Notes: generated by a model from the sequence alone, not told the origin. 64,000 nucleotides of DNA from Hyaloscypha bicolor E (GCF_002865645.1 NW_020194562.1:1207139-1271138), one strand, 5' to 3'; shown: positions 44,200-59,349, counted from the stretch's first letter. Numbers and translations are program-made.

Positions 44200-45010
44200 A
44201 TAGAATTAGTACCGAGAATATAGCTTGCTTTAGCTTAGTAAAACCTTCTTAATACTAATCTATTTACTTAAACAGAACTTCCTTATATATTAGAGCTATT
44301 AGGAGCTTTGCTATATGGCTATATTTCGTAATAAAATACTAATAAAAGTTATAAAAACCCAGAAAGCCTTATATTTCTTTAATTATCTTTAGTAATTACT
44401 AGTTCTTAATAATTATTATCTTATCTGGATTTACTTTAATACCTCTAGTAGAGATAATAAAGCCTAGATACTTTATATAAGTAACCTTAAACTCTAATTT
44501 CTTAATATTTACTTAGAGGCTAGTATCCCGTAACTATTAAAGGACCTTTTATATATAGTCTTTATATTTTAGGGAATTATCTAAGTAAATTAGGATATTA
44601 TCTAAATAAGCTATATAAAAGATATTAAGGTAATTAAAGAGGATATTATTTATATACTTCTAATATATAGTAGGGCTATTAGTCAGGCCTTTCTAAAGAA
44701 CCTTATACTTATAGGCCCTATATCTTATACGGAATATTATGAGTTCTTCTAATTCTGGGTTTATTTAGATCTAATAAAATACTTGCCAAATATCTAGCTT
44801 TATATAGACCTTGGCTTGAGCTAGCCATATAAAAGTCTTATAAATAAGGAAAAGAGAATAATAGTTCTTCTATATTAAGTTATTTAGCTTATAATAGTTA
44901 ATATAGAATCAGAGAGCTCCGTTAGCCTTCTTTATAAAAAGGATCGGGGATATAAAAGGAAACTAGCTTGGCTTAATAAAGCCTTATTAGAGATTCTTTT
45001 TAAGGAAGTA
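44200..45010 (-). pseudogene. Gypsy reverse transcriptase remnant
   Basis: On the minus strand the order is ISPILFIKKANGALRFCINY, an AQAKVYIKLDI block, FRIRYRAYKYKVL-KGLTNSPTIY, IFYIAYLDNILIYLDN, then FKVTYIKYLGFIISTRGIKV and IQGFLGFYNFYQYF. These align in order with the reverse-transcriptase blocks of Ty3/gypsy polyproteins. The catalytic YLDD is YLDN here (GAT to AAT), a G-to-A change. Interruptions are TAG/TAA at former Gln or Trp codons. Confidence 0.85.
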
Positions 45011-47565
45011 CTTAATCTCCTATAGCTTATAGATTAACTATTAATAGAGCGGGAAATATCCTAGGCTCTCTAGGCCTTTGGGATTATTAATCTGAATCTT
45101 ATAGTTATATAGTTAATATAGGAATAAGATATTTATAAAATCCTTAAACTCCTCTAGTAAGACTCTTACTAACTACTATAGCTCCGTTTCTCTTGGCTAT
45201 TACTTGCCCGGAACGAACTTGTTCTCTTACTATAATTCTAGCTCTTTATTAATCTCGAAAAATAATATTATAAAGAAAAGGTTCTCTTTCTTCTATAGGT
45301 TTATCTGGAAAGTAGCTAGCGAGATACCTGTAATATTAACCGAGGGCCTTAACTAGATCTTATAGCTTTCCTTTAGATAATATAGTTTTAATATCCTTAT
45401 TTCTGGCTTAAAAGAAACTTTTATATTTCCTAAGGCTACTTGTATTTCTCTATAGTATTAAGCTTAATTCTTTTATTATATATGGCTTTCTGAGCCCGGG
45501 TTAGGAAGAGAATAAAAGGGTTTCCTCTTTATAAGCTAAGATCTCTAGAACTTATTTATAACTATGGCTTTATTCCTTCTATTTATATTTTCTTAATACT
45601 AATTACTTTTTCTAGGTTCCAAGTTCTTATATATAGTAGTTAGGACCTTATTCTAACCCTTTTTTCTAGGCTAATTATCTAGCCAGATTAATCTTCTATT
45701 CTTATAATTAATTAGAATACTAGTATTTATAAACTACTATTATCCCAAAATTATATTATACTTGCCTAGCCCTATAACTAGTATAGGTACTAGGACCTTC
45801 CGTTTATTAATTAAAAGCATAAGCTTAATATAGTAAATAATAGATATGGCTTGCTTATTATTAAATCCCCTTATATTATAGAGTAATACTAATTAAATAG
45901 GCTTAATATCTAGAAATTATTTAATTATTTTTATGAACTTGGAATTAATAAAAGTATATCTATTTATTCTAGTATTAATAAAAGAAGAAGTCTTAATACC
46001 TAATCTATTATTACTAACTATATAAGGGAATATAAATGCTTTATTTTCTAGTAACTAGCTTAAATTAACTTCTGCTATATCTATATAATATAGCCCTAAA
46101 GAGGAGACTTCTTTTAGGGGTTCTTATTTCCCTATTCTATATTCTTAAATAGCTTACTTATAGTAAGTACTGCTAGCTTGGCCGCCAAAACTTGCTTTAT
46201 ATACTTTATCTTGGGCTCTAAATAGTTCCTAGATATATAACTAAATCTATTATAGTTATAGTACTTGAGATCTAAGAATCCGGGCTTTAGGGTAATAGGC
46301 TTGTCTATTACTAGGGTCTTGGGAGCAGGCTTTATATAAGGGGCGCTTCCTGAGCTTAGCTTATCCGTATCTTTATTAGCTTTCTTAGATACCTATTCTT
46401 TCTTTTTATAGTAAGCTCGGATCTACTAGTTATTTATAGTATAGTATTATATAAACTCTATAATATAAATGGCCGGGTTATTATAGTATATAGCTATAGC
46501 CTTTTGAAACTTCTAGGTAAGCTTATTATTTAGGTTATTCTTAAGATCCTACGGATTAATATTTCTGTCTGCTATATATCTCAGAAATAGGATATAGAAC
46601 TCCTAAAAAGTCTGGCCCTTCTTTATAAATAGCTCTTTAAATGCTTGCTAAGTATTATACTTTTTATTTGGATTATTATATAGCTTCTCTAAATAGATAT
46701 ATAGTTCCCTAATAGTCTTATATATATATTAACTATCCTAGTTTAGGCGGAAAGAAATTAGTATAAGGGTATAGCTATTTATATAGCCGGATATATAAAT
46801 AATCTTAAGGTCCTCTATTTAATAGGTATTAGAGTTACTACAAAGCTTATTCTTAATCTGAACTAACTAATTATTAAAAGTAATACTATTCTTGGTTATA
46901 TCTTCGAAAATAGGAGAATTAGAGAGTTTAACTAAGTATCTATCTTCTAAAGTAGGAGAACTAGTTATTCCGGCAGGCTATATAATAAGCTTTTTAATAA
47001 TGGCTTTATTCTTTTATAGGACTTACTTGGTTTCTCTTAGCTAATTCTAATAATTCTTACTATAGGTAAGGATATTATATATCTTTAGAATTAGCTTAAT
47101 AATCTCTTTATATAAAGCCTCTGGGTTCCGAAATAACTCTTGGAATTCCGCCTTTAATAAGGCAGGTTCCTCTTCTTTCTCTACTCTCTAGAAGAGAATA
47201 TTTCTTTTATTATAAATATTAATAGAATATTCGGATCCCTTAGGAGACTTAATAAAAGGCTCTAGTCTATCTTCTGGTAGTATACTAGTAATATCTCGTA
47301 TTATAGCTTCTTCTAACTTGCCTAGTTATTCCGGAACTTGCTTTTTTATAGATCTTTATTTAGTAATAAGGTTACTGGCCTATTTACTTACCTGGCCGGT
47401 CCAGGGCTTTCTTGCCTAGTTATTCTAGGGCTTTCTTTTATTCTAATATTAGTTAACCGGTTCGGGAATAGCTACGGTATATTATATCTATACTTATTAA
47501 AAACTAATCGGGTAGATATTATTTAAATTCTTTATAAGATTAAGAAATGGGTAAGCTTTGAATTA

Positions 47566-47825
47566 TATTATAAGTATAAAATCTAGGGCCTGGAAAATAT
47601 AGTTAGACTATCTCTATTTCGATAATTTAAAGCTAAAGAGAGAAGAGAATCCCAAAGAAGCCTCGGATCTAAATAATTATAAGCTATATATAGGCCTATA
47701 TACTAGCTTAAGTTCGGGGTTATATATAATAATTAGGTAACTATAGATATCTTACTTAGATACCAGATACCTCTCTAGCTCTAATCTAATCCCTACTAGT
47801 ACTATATATTATAATAACCGTAATA
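47566..47825 (-). repeat. 5-prime LTR of the gypsy element
   Basis: Same 260-bp sequence as 41,721-41,980, more heavily mutated toward A/T. A short plus-strand open frame just inside it (47,338-47,526) is a shadow within the gag region and not a gene. Confidence 0.85.
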
Positions 47826-47830
47826 CTTTA

Positions 47831-50800
47831 GGTAATTCTTCTTATAAATATAGCTATTAGTATCTAGATTAGTAATATTAGATTTAGGAATAGGAACTAT
47901 AGTATTGAATTAGAGCTATAAATTAGGGTAAAATTAATTAGAAATATAGTATTTATATTTATATTTTTTAATTTCCTAGTTCTTAAAAAAGAAATCTTAT
48001 ATTTCTTTATTTATTTAAATAATAGAAATATATTTCTTGCCTTTAGTAATTTTATAAATCTTAGTAACTAGCTTTAGAGTATTCTTAATCTCTTATATAT
48101 TAATAGAGAAAGTATTAGTAAATTACTAAATATATACTATATAGAAAGCTTTAAGGAATTTATTATTAATCCTATAGTATTCTTATTTATAAATAAGTCT
48201 CAAATATTATTATATACTTTCTTAAAAATATACTTATCTTATTAAGTAAGTATTAACTTTTATTTAGCTAATATTTTATAAATATACTAAATATCTTTAT
48301 TAAGTTCTCTAAACTTAATATTCTTAGTCTTTTATTTCTTGGTTCTGGATATAGTTATAAGAGTTTTCCTAGATAATATCTTTTTCTTTAAAATAAAGAG
48401 TTTTTTCTTGCTTTTCTCTAATTTATTAATCTTATATTTAGTTTAGTATTTAGATCTTTATTATTTATTAGAAATCTTAGGCTTAGCTTGCTTTTTATTC
48501 TTACTAGGTTCTTCTTATCTAGTTATACTAGTTCTACTAGCTTTACTAGTAGTTTTCTTACTAGGCTCTATTAAATTAGCTCTATTTTTCTTAGCTAGAT
48601 TCGGTTAAGTTAAAGCTAAAATTATAATAGGGGCTTATTCTTTAGGCTTATTTTGGAAAGCAGGAAAAGGCTTATTACTATAAACTCCCTTAATTAGAAT
48701 TCCGGAAATATTAAAGATATATTATCTAGCCTTGAGATTATTAGCTAATAATAGCTTAAACTCTAATTCTTTATATTTCGAAATAGCTTTAGTATACTTA
48801 AGTACCTTAGTAATATCTAATTTAGTAAATATACTAGTATTCTAATATTTCTTATTCTTAATATATTCTAATATGGCTTTATTAATTAACTAAATAGCTT
48901 TATATACTAAAGCTTTTATCTTAAAAAGAAAATATAACTTCTTATAAATATTTTTACTAAGATTATTATAGATATTATTAATATATTAACCAAAAGCTTT
49001 ATTATATAATATAATTCTATTCTAATTCTTAATATTAAGACCATTTACTATAGTCTTAATCTTATTAAGCTTCTTTTATCTATTTTTGGAAATGCCTTTA
49101 ATAATATTTTCGAATTTCCTATTATTAGCTTAGTAATTCTTTAGTTTTTCCTTAGTTAATTCTAGTCTAGTTCCGTTTCTAATAAAGGTTTTCTATTTTA
49201 AGAGCTTATTATATATACTATTTAGCTTATCTAGGATATTTATATTAAATTCGGTAATTATAGCTATTTTTTCTAATATTAATAAGCCTTCTATAACTGC
49301 CCAAGCTCCTTTAATACTCTAAACTTTAATACTATTAATCTATAGGCTTTTAATAATACTATAGCTTATAAGAACTAGCTATTATACTTTACTAGCTTAA
49401 GGAATTTATACTTTGGCCATTTTATTATTCTTAATAAATTATAAAGGTATTATTAATATAATAGTTATAGGTTATAGAATTAAAAATTCTTGAAGTTATA
49501 AGAATTTCTTTTAAGTATATTTCAAAATAAAAAGTAAATTAAAATAGTTTTGGATTATATAAAGGTATTATATATATTTGAGTTTTTCTTTTTTTCTAAT
49601 AAGAAAACAAAGCTAAAATAATAATATATATAATAGAGAAAATAAGTATATTAATTAGATATATTTAAAGTAATATAATTATAAATTAGAAATAATTATA
49701 AAAAATAAAATATAAAATTAGGCTTCTATTATAGAAAAGAATATAAATATATATACCTAAAAGAATATAATTAAGGAAATAATTAGAGTAAATTAAACTA
49801 AATAATAATAATAAGGAAATAAAAAGATAATATAATAGAAATATAAATATAGTAATAATATTTAAAGTATTAAAATATAAAAGAAAATAATAAAAATTTT
49901 ATAATATAAATATATCCTAACTTTTTATTTATTTAAAAATATTCCCATTAATTCAAAAAATAATATAGGAAATATATAAAAAATAAAATATATAAATATA
50001 CTAAAAATATTAGGAAAATATAAAATAAGTATTAATAAAAAAAAAGTCAGAATAATAGAATTAAGAAATAATTTAAAATAAGATATTACTTCTTCTAAAA
50101 CTAATTTATATTTCTTTTAAAAGCTAATTATATTTATTTAGTACTTATTAAAGTCGACTTTATATAATATAAAACTATTTAGTTAATTATGACTTTAAAG
50201 TAATATTTATATTTATAAAGGTAATATTAAAGGTATTAGAATATATAAAAGAAAAAACTATAAAATAATATAAATAGGGTTTATAGTATTATTATTAAGT
50301 TTGAAATAATTAATATTAAAGTTAATATAAAATATAAAAAGATTAGATATTTTAAATTAGTATTAAGTATATGGGAATTATTTAGATAATATTTAATAGT
50401 AAGAAATAAATTAATAGTAAGAATTAATAAATTATATTAGCTTTTTAAAAAGGCAACCGGTTCTTAGTAATAAAATAGTATTATAATTAGCAAAAGAGTT
50501 TTATATAAGAAAAGTTCTTTATAAAAATAGAAATATATAATATACTAACTAAGTCTTAGTATTTTGCTTTTAAAATAGTTATAATATATATCTTAAATAT
50601 AGCTATAATTATATTAAAGAAAAAGTGAGTTTTCTAATATAAAGTAAGCTTTAAATAGGCAAATCTAGTTTATCTAATATCTAAAAAATTCCTAGAATTA
50701 TATATTATTAAATATTTTCGGAAATAACCTTTGGGTTTAATAAGGTTTCTCTTTCCTATTATAGGGCTTCTAGTTTAGCTATTTTATTTATATATAACTC

Positions 50801-52905
50801 CTAATTAAGAAGTTTATTTAAATATTATAAGGAAACTTGTAATAATAGTTCAAGTTAAAGTTAAGATCTATAAATATTATAATTAAGCTTTAGACTAGTA
50901 TAAACCGTAAGAATAGCTAGTTAAAAAGGCAAATAAAGCTTTCTAAAAATTATCTTTAATAAAATATATATAAAGGACTCTTTTTCTTCTTTTTTTTCTT
51001 TCCCTAATTTTAAATATAATTACTATTTATTATTATAGTTCGAAATCAAGAATTTATAAAGTAATCTCTTAATTTCCTTATTTATTTTTATACTAAAAGA
51101 AATACTTTATATTTAATTCCTAAGATCTAGTAATAGAATTTTATATATTAAAAATATTATCTAATAATAAGAAATAAGTAATAATAAAGTTTATTTAACT
51201 TCTAGAATAATAGTTTAATAATAATATTCTTTAAAAATTATAAATAATAATTAAAAAGAAAATTTAAAAAATATATAAAGAATTAAAAAGAATAAGCTTT
51301 ATTTTAGATTAAGAAAAGCCTCTATTATTAGATACTTCTTTCTAGTTTTCTATAAAAGAAATATACTTTACTTTCTTTAATTTTAGTAACTTTAAAATAT
51401 ATATAATAATACTAATAGCTTTCTTAATTTCCTAAATACTATTTTGCTTATAATATTTTATAATTATTTCCTTTTCTAGTTCTATATCTATTTTAAAATA
51501 TTTATTTATAAATATATATTTATTATTAATTTTATTTTTAAAGAAATACCAGAATTTATTTCTTTTAATAAATTACTTAAATTAATTTCTAGTATATATA
51601 TTTTTAAAGTATAATACTATTAAGTTCTTCTAATATATAATATTCTTTTAGTTAATCCATATATCTTATTTTATATAGGCCAAGCTAGTAATATAATAGT
51701 TTTATATTTCTTAACTTGTTTTAATTTATTAATTTAATATTATATATAAAAACTAGATTTTTCTCAAAAATAGAATTTAAATAAATCTAATAAGTAATAT
51801 TAAATTACTTCTTTTTCTTTAAGTATTATTTATTTTTCTTTATTCTGGCTTTTTTAATATTTTTATTTCTTATTTATATTTGCTTTATATATATTTCTAG
51901 AAGTATTTCTCTATTATAGACTTTATTTTATTTAAATATTTTTTAGATTAAAAAGTATATTTCTATAAGTAATATAGTTTTCCTATTATAAATTATATAA
52001 AAGAAAATAAATCTAGTTAATTTATATATAATTACTTAGTTAATAAATAGAATATATAATAGTAAATTTACCTAAGGCTTCTTTCTACTTATTATAAATA
52101 TTATAAGCACTTAAATAATTAGTTAATATTTTTTTTTAATTATATTATTTTCCTTAAAATTATAAGCTAAAATAATAATTCTATTAATTTCTAGCTTATT
52201 AAGTTCCTGAATTATTATTTCTTTAAATTCCGATTTACTATTTATCTTAAGCTAGCTAAATAAACTATATTTATAAATAATTTCTTTTTAAATAAACTTA
52301 GTAATTTTCTTATTAATTAGGTTTTTTAAAAGTCTAGCCTTAACTTATCCTAAAAAGTTATTTCTAGTAATAACTAGTAAGTTATATTCTTTATAATCTA
52401 ATAATTTAATTATATTAATCCTAAGGTAATAAAAAAGAAATATAGCTTTTATTAAATATAGAGCTTTTTTTATTTTATTTTATTCTTATACTAATAGATC
52501 TTATAAGTATTAATATACTTCTATATATAGTTATAATAACTTTCCTAGTAATAGTAACTAGCTACTAAATAAAAAGTATTTTCTTTTTTAATATATCTAA
52601 TCTTATTATATAGCTTTTTAATAATAATTTCCCTTTATTTTTAATTATTAATAATAAGCTAAAATAAGTATATTTTAGATATTACTCTCTATAGTAATTA
52701 ATTTCTTATATTATAATTTAAAGCTTTTTTACTTAATTTTTAAAACTTGACTTTAGATATTTTTTCTGGTTTAGAGAATATTATAAGGTATTATATAATA
52801 TTCTAGTATTATTCGAAATAGCTATTATCTAAGAAATCTAATAAAATAATTAGGTTATTAAATAAAGTATAGAAGTTAGTATTATTATTTATTATTTTAC
52901 TGGAA
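47831..52905. other. AT-rich RIP-degraded repeat block
   Basis: No intact gene. A lysine-rich minus-strand remnant lies at 48,300-49,400. From 49,500 to 52,900 the sequence is close to pure A/T with no readable frame. Confidence 0.5.
48300..49400 (-). pseudogene. RIP-scarred lysine-rich coiled-coil protein remnant
   Basis: A minus-strand frame is readable for about 350 codons with Gln-type stops. It holds helical, charged segments (TEFNINILDKLNSIYNKLL, RNGTRLELTKEKLKNYQANN, KYKELEFKLLLANNLKARQY) followed by a Lys/Ser/Arg-rich tail (KKTTSKASRTSITRQ). The pattern resembles a gag or ORF1 nucleic-acid-binding protein of a retroelement, but no knuckle or catalytic motif is visible. Confidence 0.4.
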
Positions 52906-52941
52906 ATTATATATAAAAGGCTATAGCCTTTACTATATAAC
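52906..52941. repeat. 36-bp palindrome, copy 3 of 4
   Basis: ATTATATATAAAAGGC, then TATA, then GCCTTTACTATATAAC. Its flanks do not resemble those of the other copies. It lies about 440 bp left of family A copy 2. Confidence 0.7.
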
Positions 52942-53344
52942 TTCCGGATTTTGTTATTTTTTAATATTACTAATTTATTTCTAAATATAATAAGGTTCTA
53001 ATTATTAATCTCTAATAATTAAATACTATTATTTAAATATTTAATAAAAAGCTTAGAAATTGGATTTCTTAAAATAATATTATATAACTAAACTAGAACT
53101 GCTTTCTTTAACTAAATCTTTTATCTAATAAGTACTATTCTAATAATATTAAGCTTTATTACTAACTATTTATTAATATTCTTATTATTTTTAGTATTGC
53201 CTTCTTATTATAGGTATCTTAATAATTTATTAGTAATAGTATACTTGGTTTCTTTAATATACTTGATTTTAAAATTAAATAATTAAATTCATACTAGCTA
53301 GTAAATAACTAGAGCTTTAGGAAAATTTATAGCTATTTTGCTTA
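52942..53344. other. AT-rich spacer before family A copy 2
   Basis: Nothing recognisable. It may belong to the same element as the following repeat, because copy 1 is cut by the window edge and cannot show where the element truly begins. Confidence 0.4.
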
Positions 53345-56300
53345 GTTATATAATAAGTATATTAGTATCTAGTTTAAGAATAAAGTAAACTTTATATAGC
53401 TAGAATTATATTTTCTATAAATACTTTATTAGCTTTTAGTATTTTTTCTTAGTAATATTATATTTCTATTTAGTATTATTTTAGATTCTAGACTTATATT
53501 ATATAATTCTCTTTTTTTCTTTATTATTATATTAATTAAGAGTTCTGCCCTATTTATCTAGGCTAGTATCTATTACTAATATAATTATTTCCTAATCTTC
53601 TAATAAATTATAATATAACTTATAAAGTATTAGAGTAATAATAAGCTTTTCTTAAAGATTTCATATAGCTAGTACTTATTTATTACCCTAATCCTATATA
53701 ATATCTTTCCTTATTAAGTAATAAATAAATTTAGTAATAATTATAAAGCTTTTAATTCAAATATAATAATAAATAATAATTCTAATAAATGCCTTACTTT
53801 TAATTATATTATTATAATATTCCTATTTTAATATCTTAGTAATTCCTGAGCTTAAAGGGCTTCTTTCAAGTATTCTATAAATAAAGCTAATAATAACTAT
53901 ACTATTATAATAGAATTATGATTTTTCTCTAATACTAGCTCTAGCTTATTTAATTTTATTTAAGGTTATATCTAGGTTTTAAAAATATTCGAATATAAAA
54001 TACTAAATTCCAGGTAAAATAAGCTACTTATTATAGTTTATATAAGATTTCTTAATTCTAATATTATTAATAAATAGTATAGTAATTTTAAGAAATAGAT
54101 TTTCTAGAATAGTTATAATAACTTATATAAACTATATAATAGAATTAATAGCTCCCTAAAATAATATAATTATTCTTAATAGCCCCAGAGATATTATAAA
54201 TATAATTAAATTTCTATTATAAATATCTAATATAAATTAATTATATCCGGAAAAGAAATTAATTAAAGAAATATAAATATATCTAGTAAATTTCTTTGAA
54301 ATCTTATTAGTAAACGGGAATAAGTTAGTATTTTATAGGATTACTAAATTTATTTTTATAATAATATTAATTAGTTTATAAGTTCTAGTAATCTTTTTTA
54401 TAACTAAGAACTATAAGTTTCGGTAAGATTTATTATATTTCTTAAAAACTTTATAATCTAGATATTCTAATAGTATTTTATTATTATTAGTACTAGAGCT
54501 TTAGGATATAGGAAATTCTTTTCTTACTAGACCTTATATTTAATAGTCTTAATTAGAATAAATAAGCTAATATTTTTATAAACTTTTTCTATTTCTTTCT
54601 AATTAAATATAATTATATCTTCTTAATTAACTATTAATTCTTGAAATATAGCTAGTTTCTTTTTCTAGAACTAGTTACTAATATCTAATTATTTAAAATA
54701 TTTTAGAATAAGTTATAAACTTTTTAAAATAGCTAATATTTTTAGTAAAAGATAGTTCTTATATTTCCTAGTATATTTCTATAAGTATTTTCTAGCTTTA
54801 GATCTCTTAAATTAGTCCGGATATTTATTAGGGCCTTTTTTAATTCTATTATTAGTATTTACTAGTTAAATCTTCTTATCTTTTATTTTATATATTCCTA
54901 TAACTAGAAATAAACTATAGTTATTATCTTTTTCTTTAAGAGCTATAGCTATTTTCTCTAGTATTCTTTTTATTTAATCTCTGGAATTTATAATTTTTCT
55001 ATTTAGCTTCTTTTTAGTTAAATATAAAAAGTACCTTTTTATCTAGTATTTTAATATATCTTTCTTAAGCTCTTATATATTTCAGAATTCTTTCTAGTTT
55101 TAGGTTTTATATTTCTTAGCTTCGGGAATATATTTCTTTATTATTAGGAAATATTACTTTATTTCTTTTTTAGAAATATCTTTATTTAATATTCTTTTTA
55201 TTTCCTTTTTTATTAAATCCGGAACTATTCTTAATAATATTCTAATTAAAGCCTTTTTTACTTTAATTTCTCTAAAAATATTATTAATTTCCTAAATTCT
55301 TAAATCCAAAATAAAAAAATCTATAAAAAATCCCGGTATTTTCTTATTTCTCCTAATATTATTACTAGTTATAATACTAGACTTTATTTTTTCTTTTTAT
55401 TTTTAGTTTCCTATTTTATATTATTTAATTTCTTAATTCTAGAAGCTTAATATTCTTAAACTATTACTTTCTTTTATTTCCCGGTATTTTTTAAAAATAA
55501 AATAATTATAATAATATAGGTATTCTAGTTATTTTTAAAATTAATAAACCTTTTATTTTATAAATTATTACTCTTATATATAATATTTATTTTTATTTTT
55601 ATTAAGAATAATTAATTAAATAAGATTTTTAGAGCTTCTTTAACTAGAAAGAATATATCTTTATATCCTATTTTATTTATAACCTTAGTTCTAAGCTTTA
55701 CTATTTCTATAAATCCAAATTTTATTCTAGTAATAATAGATATTTAATAATCTATAATATTATATACTATTTTACTAATATTTTTAGAAATCTTTTTAGG
55801 AAAAATATTAACTTTAGCTCTAATATTAATTATTTCTTTATATTTAATATTTCTTTAAGGTTTTCGAAATATGAATTAAAAATATAAAAATTATATAATA
55901 TATTTATAAGCTAGTAATATTTAAATATTAATACTATTATCTTTAAATTAAATAATTCTATTAATATTAGATACCTAAGCTAGTATTTCTAATTCCTTAA
56001 ATATTCTATTTATTACTTAAGCTATAGCTACTAGTTTTATAAATCTTCTAGTATATTTAATTATATTTAATATAATAATATTTCCTATTTATAAAATAAT
56101 AAAATAGAAAATATTATTCTTAATTTATTAGTTCTAAAATATAATAGCTGGATCTAGTATTTTTAAGGTATTAATAAATATTCTCGTTTTTTTTTAAGTT
56201 CTTAGAAATAAAATAATTACTTTCTTTAGTAATCTTATTAGAATATTATTAACTTTAGAAGTCTTATACTTATTATAATTAAGAGTATACTAGGTTTCTA

Positions 56301-57451
56301 ATTTATTCTATTTATTTCCGGAATTATTAATATTTATATCCTTAGCTAGGCTATTCTCTTATTTATTACTTCTCGAAATAATATTTTTCTGGCCTCTTAT
56401 ATAAAGTAGCTTTTCTTTTACTCTAGCTTATTTTTAGAAAACCTCTTTAGCTATTTTTATTTCTTTTTCTTTCTTTTTAATAAGGAACTTATTATAATAT
56501 TAATAGAAATACTATTTATAACTAAATCTTAATACTATTTATTAATTTTAGAACCTAAAGTATTAGTAATTCTAATATAATTTTCTTTAAGGCAAAATAG
56601 CTATTTAGATTCTCTAGATATAACTTGCTTATTTCTATATATAAATCCCGGTTAATTAATTTCCTTTTCTCTTTCTTGCCTAGTAAACTAGATATTTCTT
56701 ATTAATCTCTAAATATTTTTGAATTAAATATTTAAATTATAATTAAATTTTTCTCCTTAAACTTGGGAAATAATTTAGTTAAATTACTAGTATTTACTAG
56801 TAAGAAAAAAGGAAATATTTTCTTATCTAGGCTTAAATAGCCCTTTATATTATTTTCTATTAAATTAATAAATATATTTATAATTTATAAGTTCTTTTAT
56901 TAATAAGTAATAAAACCAAGAAATATAAATATATTCTAGATTAATATTATTATTCTTATTTCTATTATAGTAATTATAATAAATTTATTTTCTCGGTTCT
57001 AGGTTTATATTATAGGCTATATTAACTTAAGTAGTATTTTCTAATTATATTTAAGACTAACTTTTTCTAAAATATAATTATCTAGATTCTTTACCTAATC
57101 TAGTTTAACTATTATAACTATTATAATATTCTCTATATTTTTTACTATAATTTCTAATATATTTTTCCTAAAAACCCGAATTATATTTACTAGACTATTA
57201 ATACTATTATATTTATTATAATTACTATAATTAACTAGGTTATATAAGCAAGCTATAAATATTCTCTCGAATTATAATAATAATTATATTAAGTTATTTT
57301 TATAAGTTTTTTTAAGTTATAATAATAATAGATAGTTTTTCTAGACTTCTTATTAGCTAGTTAATATTATTTCCCTTAGGTTTTCTACTTTTAGTAAGTT
57401 TTATATAATTAGTTATAAGCTAGGTTCTTTTCTTATCTATATCTATAATAA
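53345..57451 (-). mobile_element. Long interspersed element, family A, copy 2 (RIP-degraded)
   Basis: Matches positions 1 to about 4,030 in the same orientation. Most differences from copy 1 are C/T or G/A, with small insertions (for example near 54,880-54,920 and 55,940). Similarity ends at tatctataata (57,451), after which the sequence differs from copy 1. No intact frame remains. Confidence 0.8.
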
Positions 57452-59349
57452 TTATAATAGCGAGATTAATATAATAGTTAAAGGCTCAAAGTTTAAAAAA
57501 TCTTATATATTAGAAAATACTAAACTATAAAATAAAGTAGAGAGAATGCCTTAACCTTTAGTATTATTCTATCTAAATAATTCCGGCTTAGCTTTATTTT
57601 ATATCTATTTCCGATATCCTATCCTTAGTAAATTATGCCCTTATACTAGCTATTATATTATTTCCTCCCTAAAGAAAAGTCTAAATGCCCTTATTTAGGA
57701 GATTATTTAGCCGTAATATAGAAAAGAAAAAAGAGGAAATAATAGCTATTAACCTTATTTTATCTAATTTCTATAGCTTATTTATAATTAAAGTATAGTC
57801 TTGACTTTACTAGAATAATCCAGTTCCTAGTATATTCTAGCTAGTTCTTAGTATTTATTACTTGTATTATACCTATATCTATATTAATAATATAGTCTAG
57901 AAGTACTATATAGGCTATAACTAATATTAAAACTATTATTATCGGGCGGTTTTTAAATAGGGATAGTAGATTAAGTCTATTTATTAATATAGGCTTTAAT
58001 ATAATAGCTTACTTGCCTTTTTTCTTAGTTAAGGTAATAATATTTAGTTTAATTATATTATTTCTAAGCTACTTAATTAATTTCTGGGTTTTCTCAAGCT
58101 TAATATATATATTCTCAAGTTATTTCTCTATAATAAAAACTTATATATTAAGAGTAATTACTTAAGCTACTTTATTATTAAATCCCCGGGCCTTGAGCTA
58201 TATAATTTTAGTCTTATAAGAGCTTCTAAGAGGTTTTCCGACTTCCTAAATAGTATTACATACTAATTTATTAATATTTATAGGGTATTACTTCTTTAAT
58301 TTAGCCTTTAGGATTATTTACTAGCTTTTGGTTTTAGACTAGTACTTTATATAATAACTACTATTTAGTACCATATGTTTTCTAGTTATAATAGGTGTTT
58401 TAATACTAGTTTAGCTACTTTTATTATAGTTAGAATTTCCTTTATTACTAGAAGCCTTTTTATTCTTAGTCTTTTTATTATTAGAATTCTTGCTATTATC
58501 TAATACCTTATACTTCTTGAATAAGCTAGCTTAACTCTTTTTAATTTCCTTAGTATTTGGCTCTATAAGATTAAGAAGGAAATTCTTATTAGTACTATCT
58601 ATTTTGCTTATTAAACTATTAGACTTATTATTACTAATAACTAAAACTTCTATTTTATTATTCTTAAAAGATTTTATTAAGATATTCTCTATAATAATCT
58701 CAGGTATATTCTTAAGAGTAATATAGGCTATATTCTATATATTAACTTATTCTTAAGTAAGAGAGTTACTATTTTTGTTTATAAAGGTAATTTGGCTAGT
58801 AGTTATATTAATAATAGTAGTAATTACTAAACTTGAGATATTACTATTATTATTCAAGTTATCCAGAATCTGGCAAATAGTCTTATTTAGTCCGGCTATA
58901 GATAATATATTACCGGGATTTCTTGTCTATTTTGTCTTTATTAATAGTTCTATTAAAATAGTAGTAGTAATATAAATAGTTAAGGTTTTAAAAATTAAAG
59001 TAATTAGGAAGATTTCTTTCGATTTTTAATAATATTTCGAATTAATATAGGCAAGTATTTACTTTTGGCTTAGCTTTAAGAATTTACTTTTTTTTTTTAT
59101 AATTTGCCTAGATAGTAAAATATAATCTAGTATAATAAAGAAAGGTATTTTACTCAGATTTCTGGAAAAGAGAATAGATACTAATATAATAAAATAAAGG
59201 AAATATACTAGGATTTAGATAAAACCCGGGAAATATCTAGGTTTTTCTTTTTCTTCTCTAGTTATAGAGGCCTTATTATTAAGATTTATTATTATTTGAG
59301 TAGTTTTTATTAAACTTATTCTCTTTAATATACCAAATTCATTTATTTA

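Larger units (their letters stand above)
41721..47825 (-). mobile_element. Full-length Ty3/gypsy LTR retrotransposon, RIP-inactivated
   Basis: Two 260-bp LTRs in direct orientation bound a 6.1-kb element. Flanks are tttta at 41,716-41,720 and cttta at 47,826-47,830, a 5-bp target duplication with one C-to-T difference. A G-rich polypurine tract (GAGAGG then a long G run) adjoins the left LTR on the minus strand, so the element reads right to left. The internal region encodes a gypsy reverse transcriptase; the remaining gag/pol parts are too decayed to delimit. Confidence 0.85.

Noticed and set aside
58775..58975. A 66-codon hydrophobic plus-strand frame.
   Set aside because: It is a product of AT-rich composition (Ile/Val/Leu codons) inside a decayed block; the opposite strand there is the more protein-like one.
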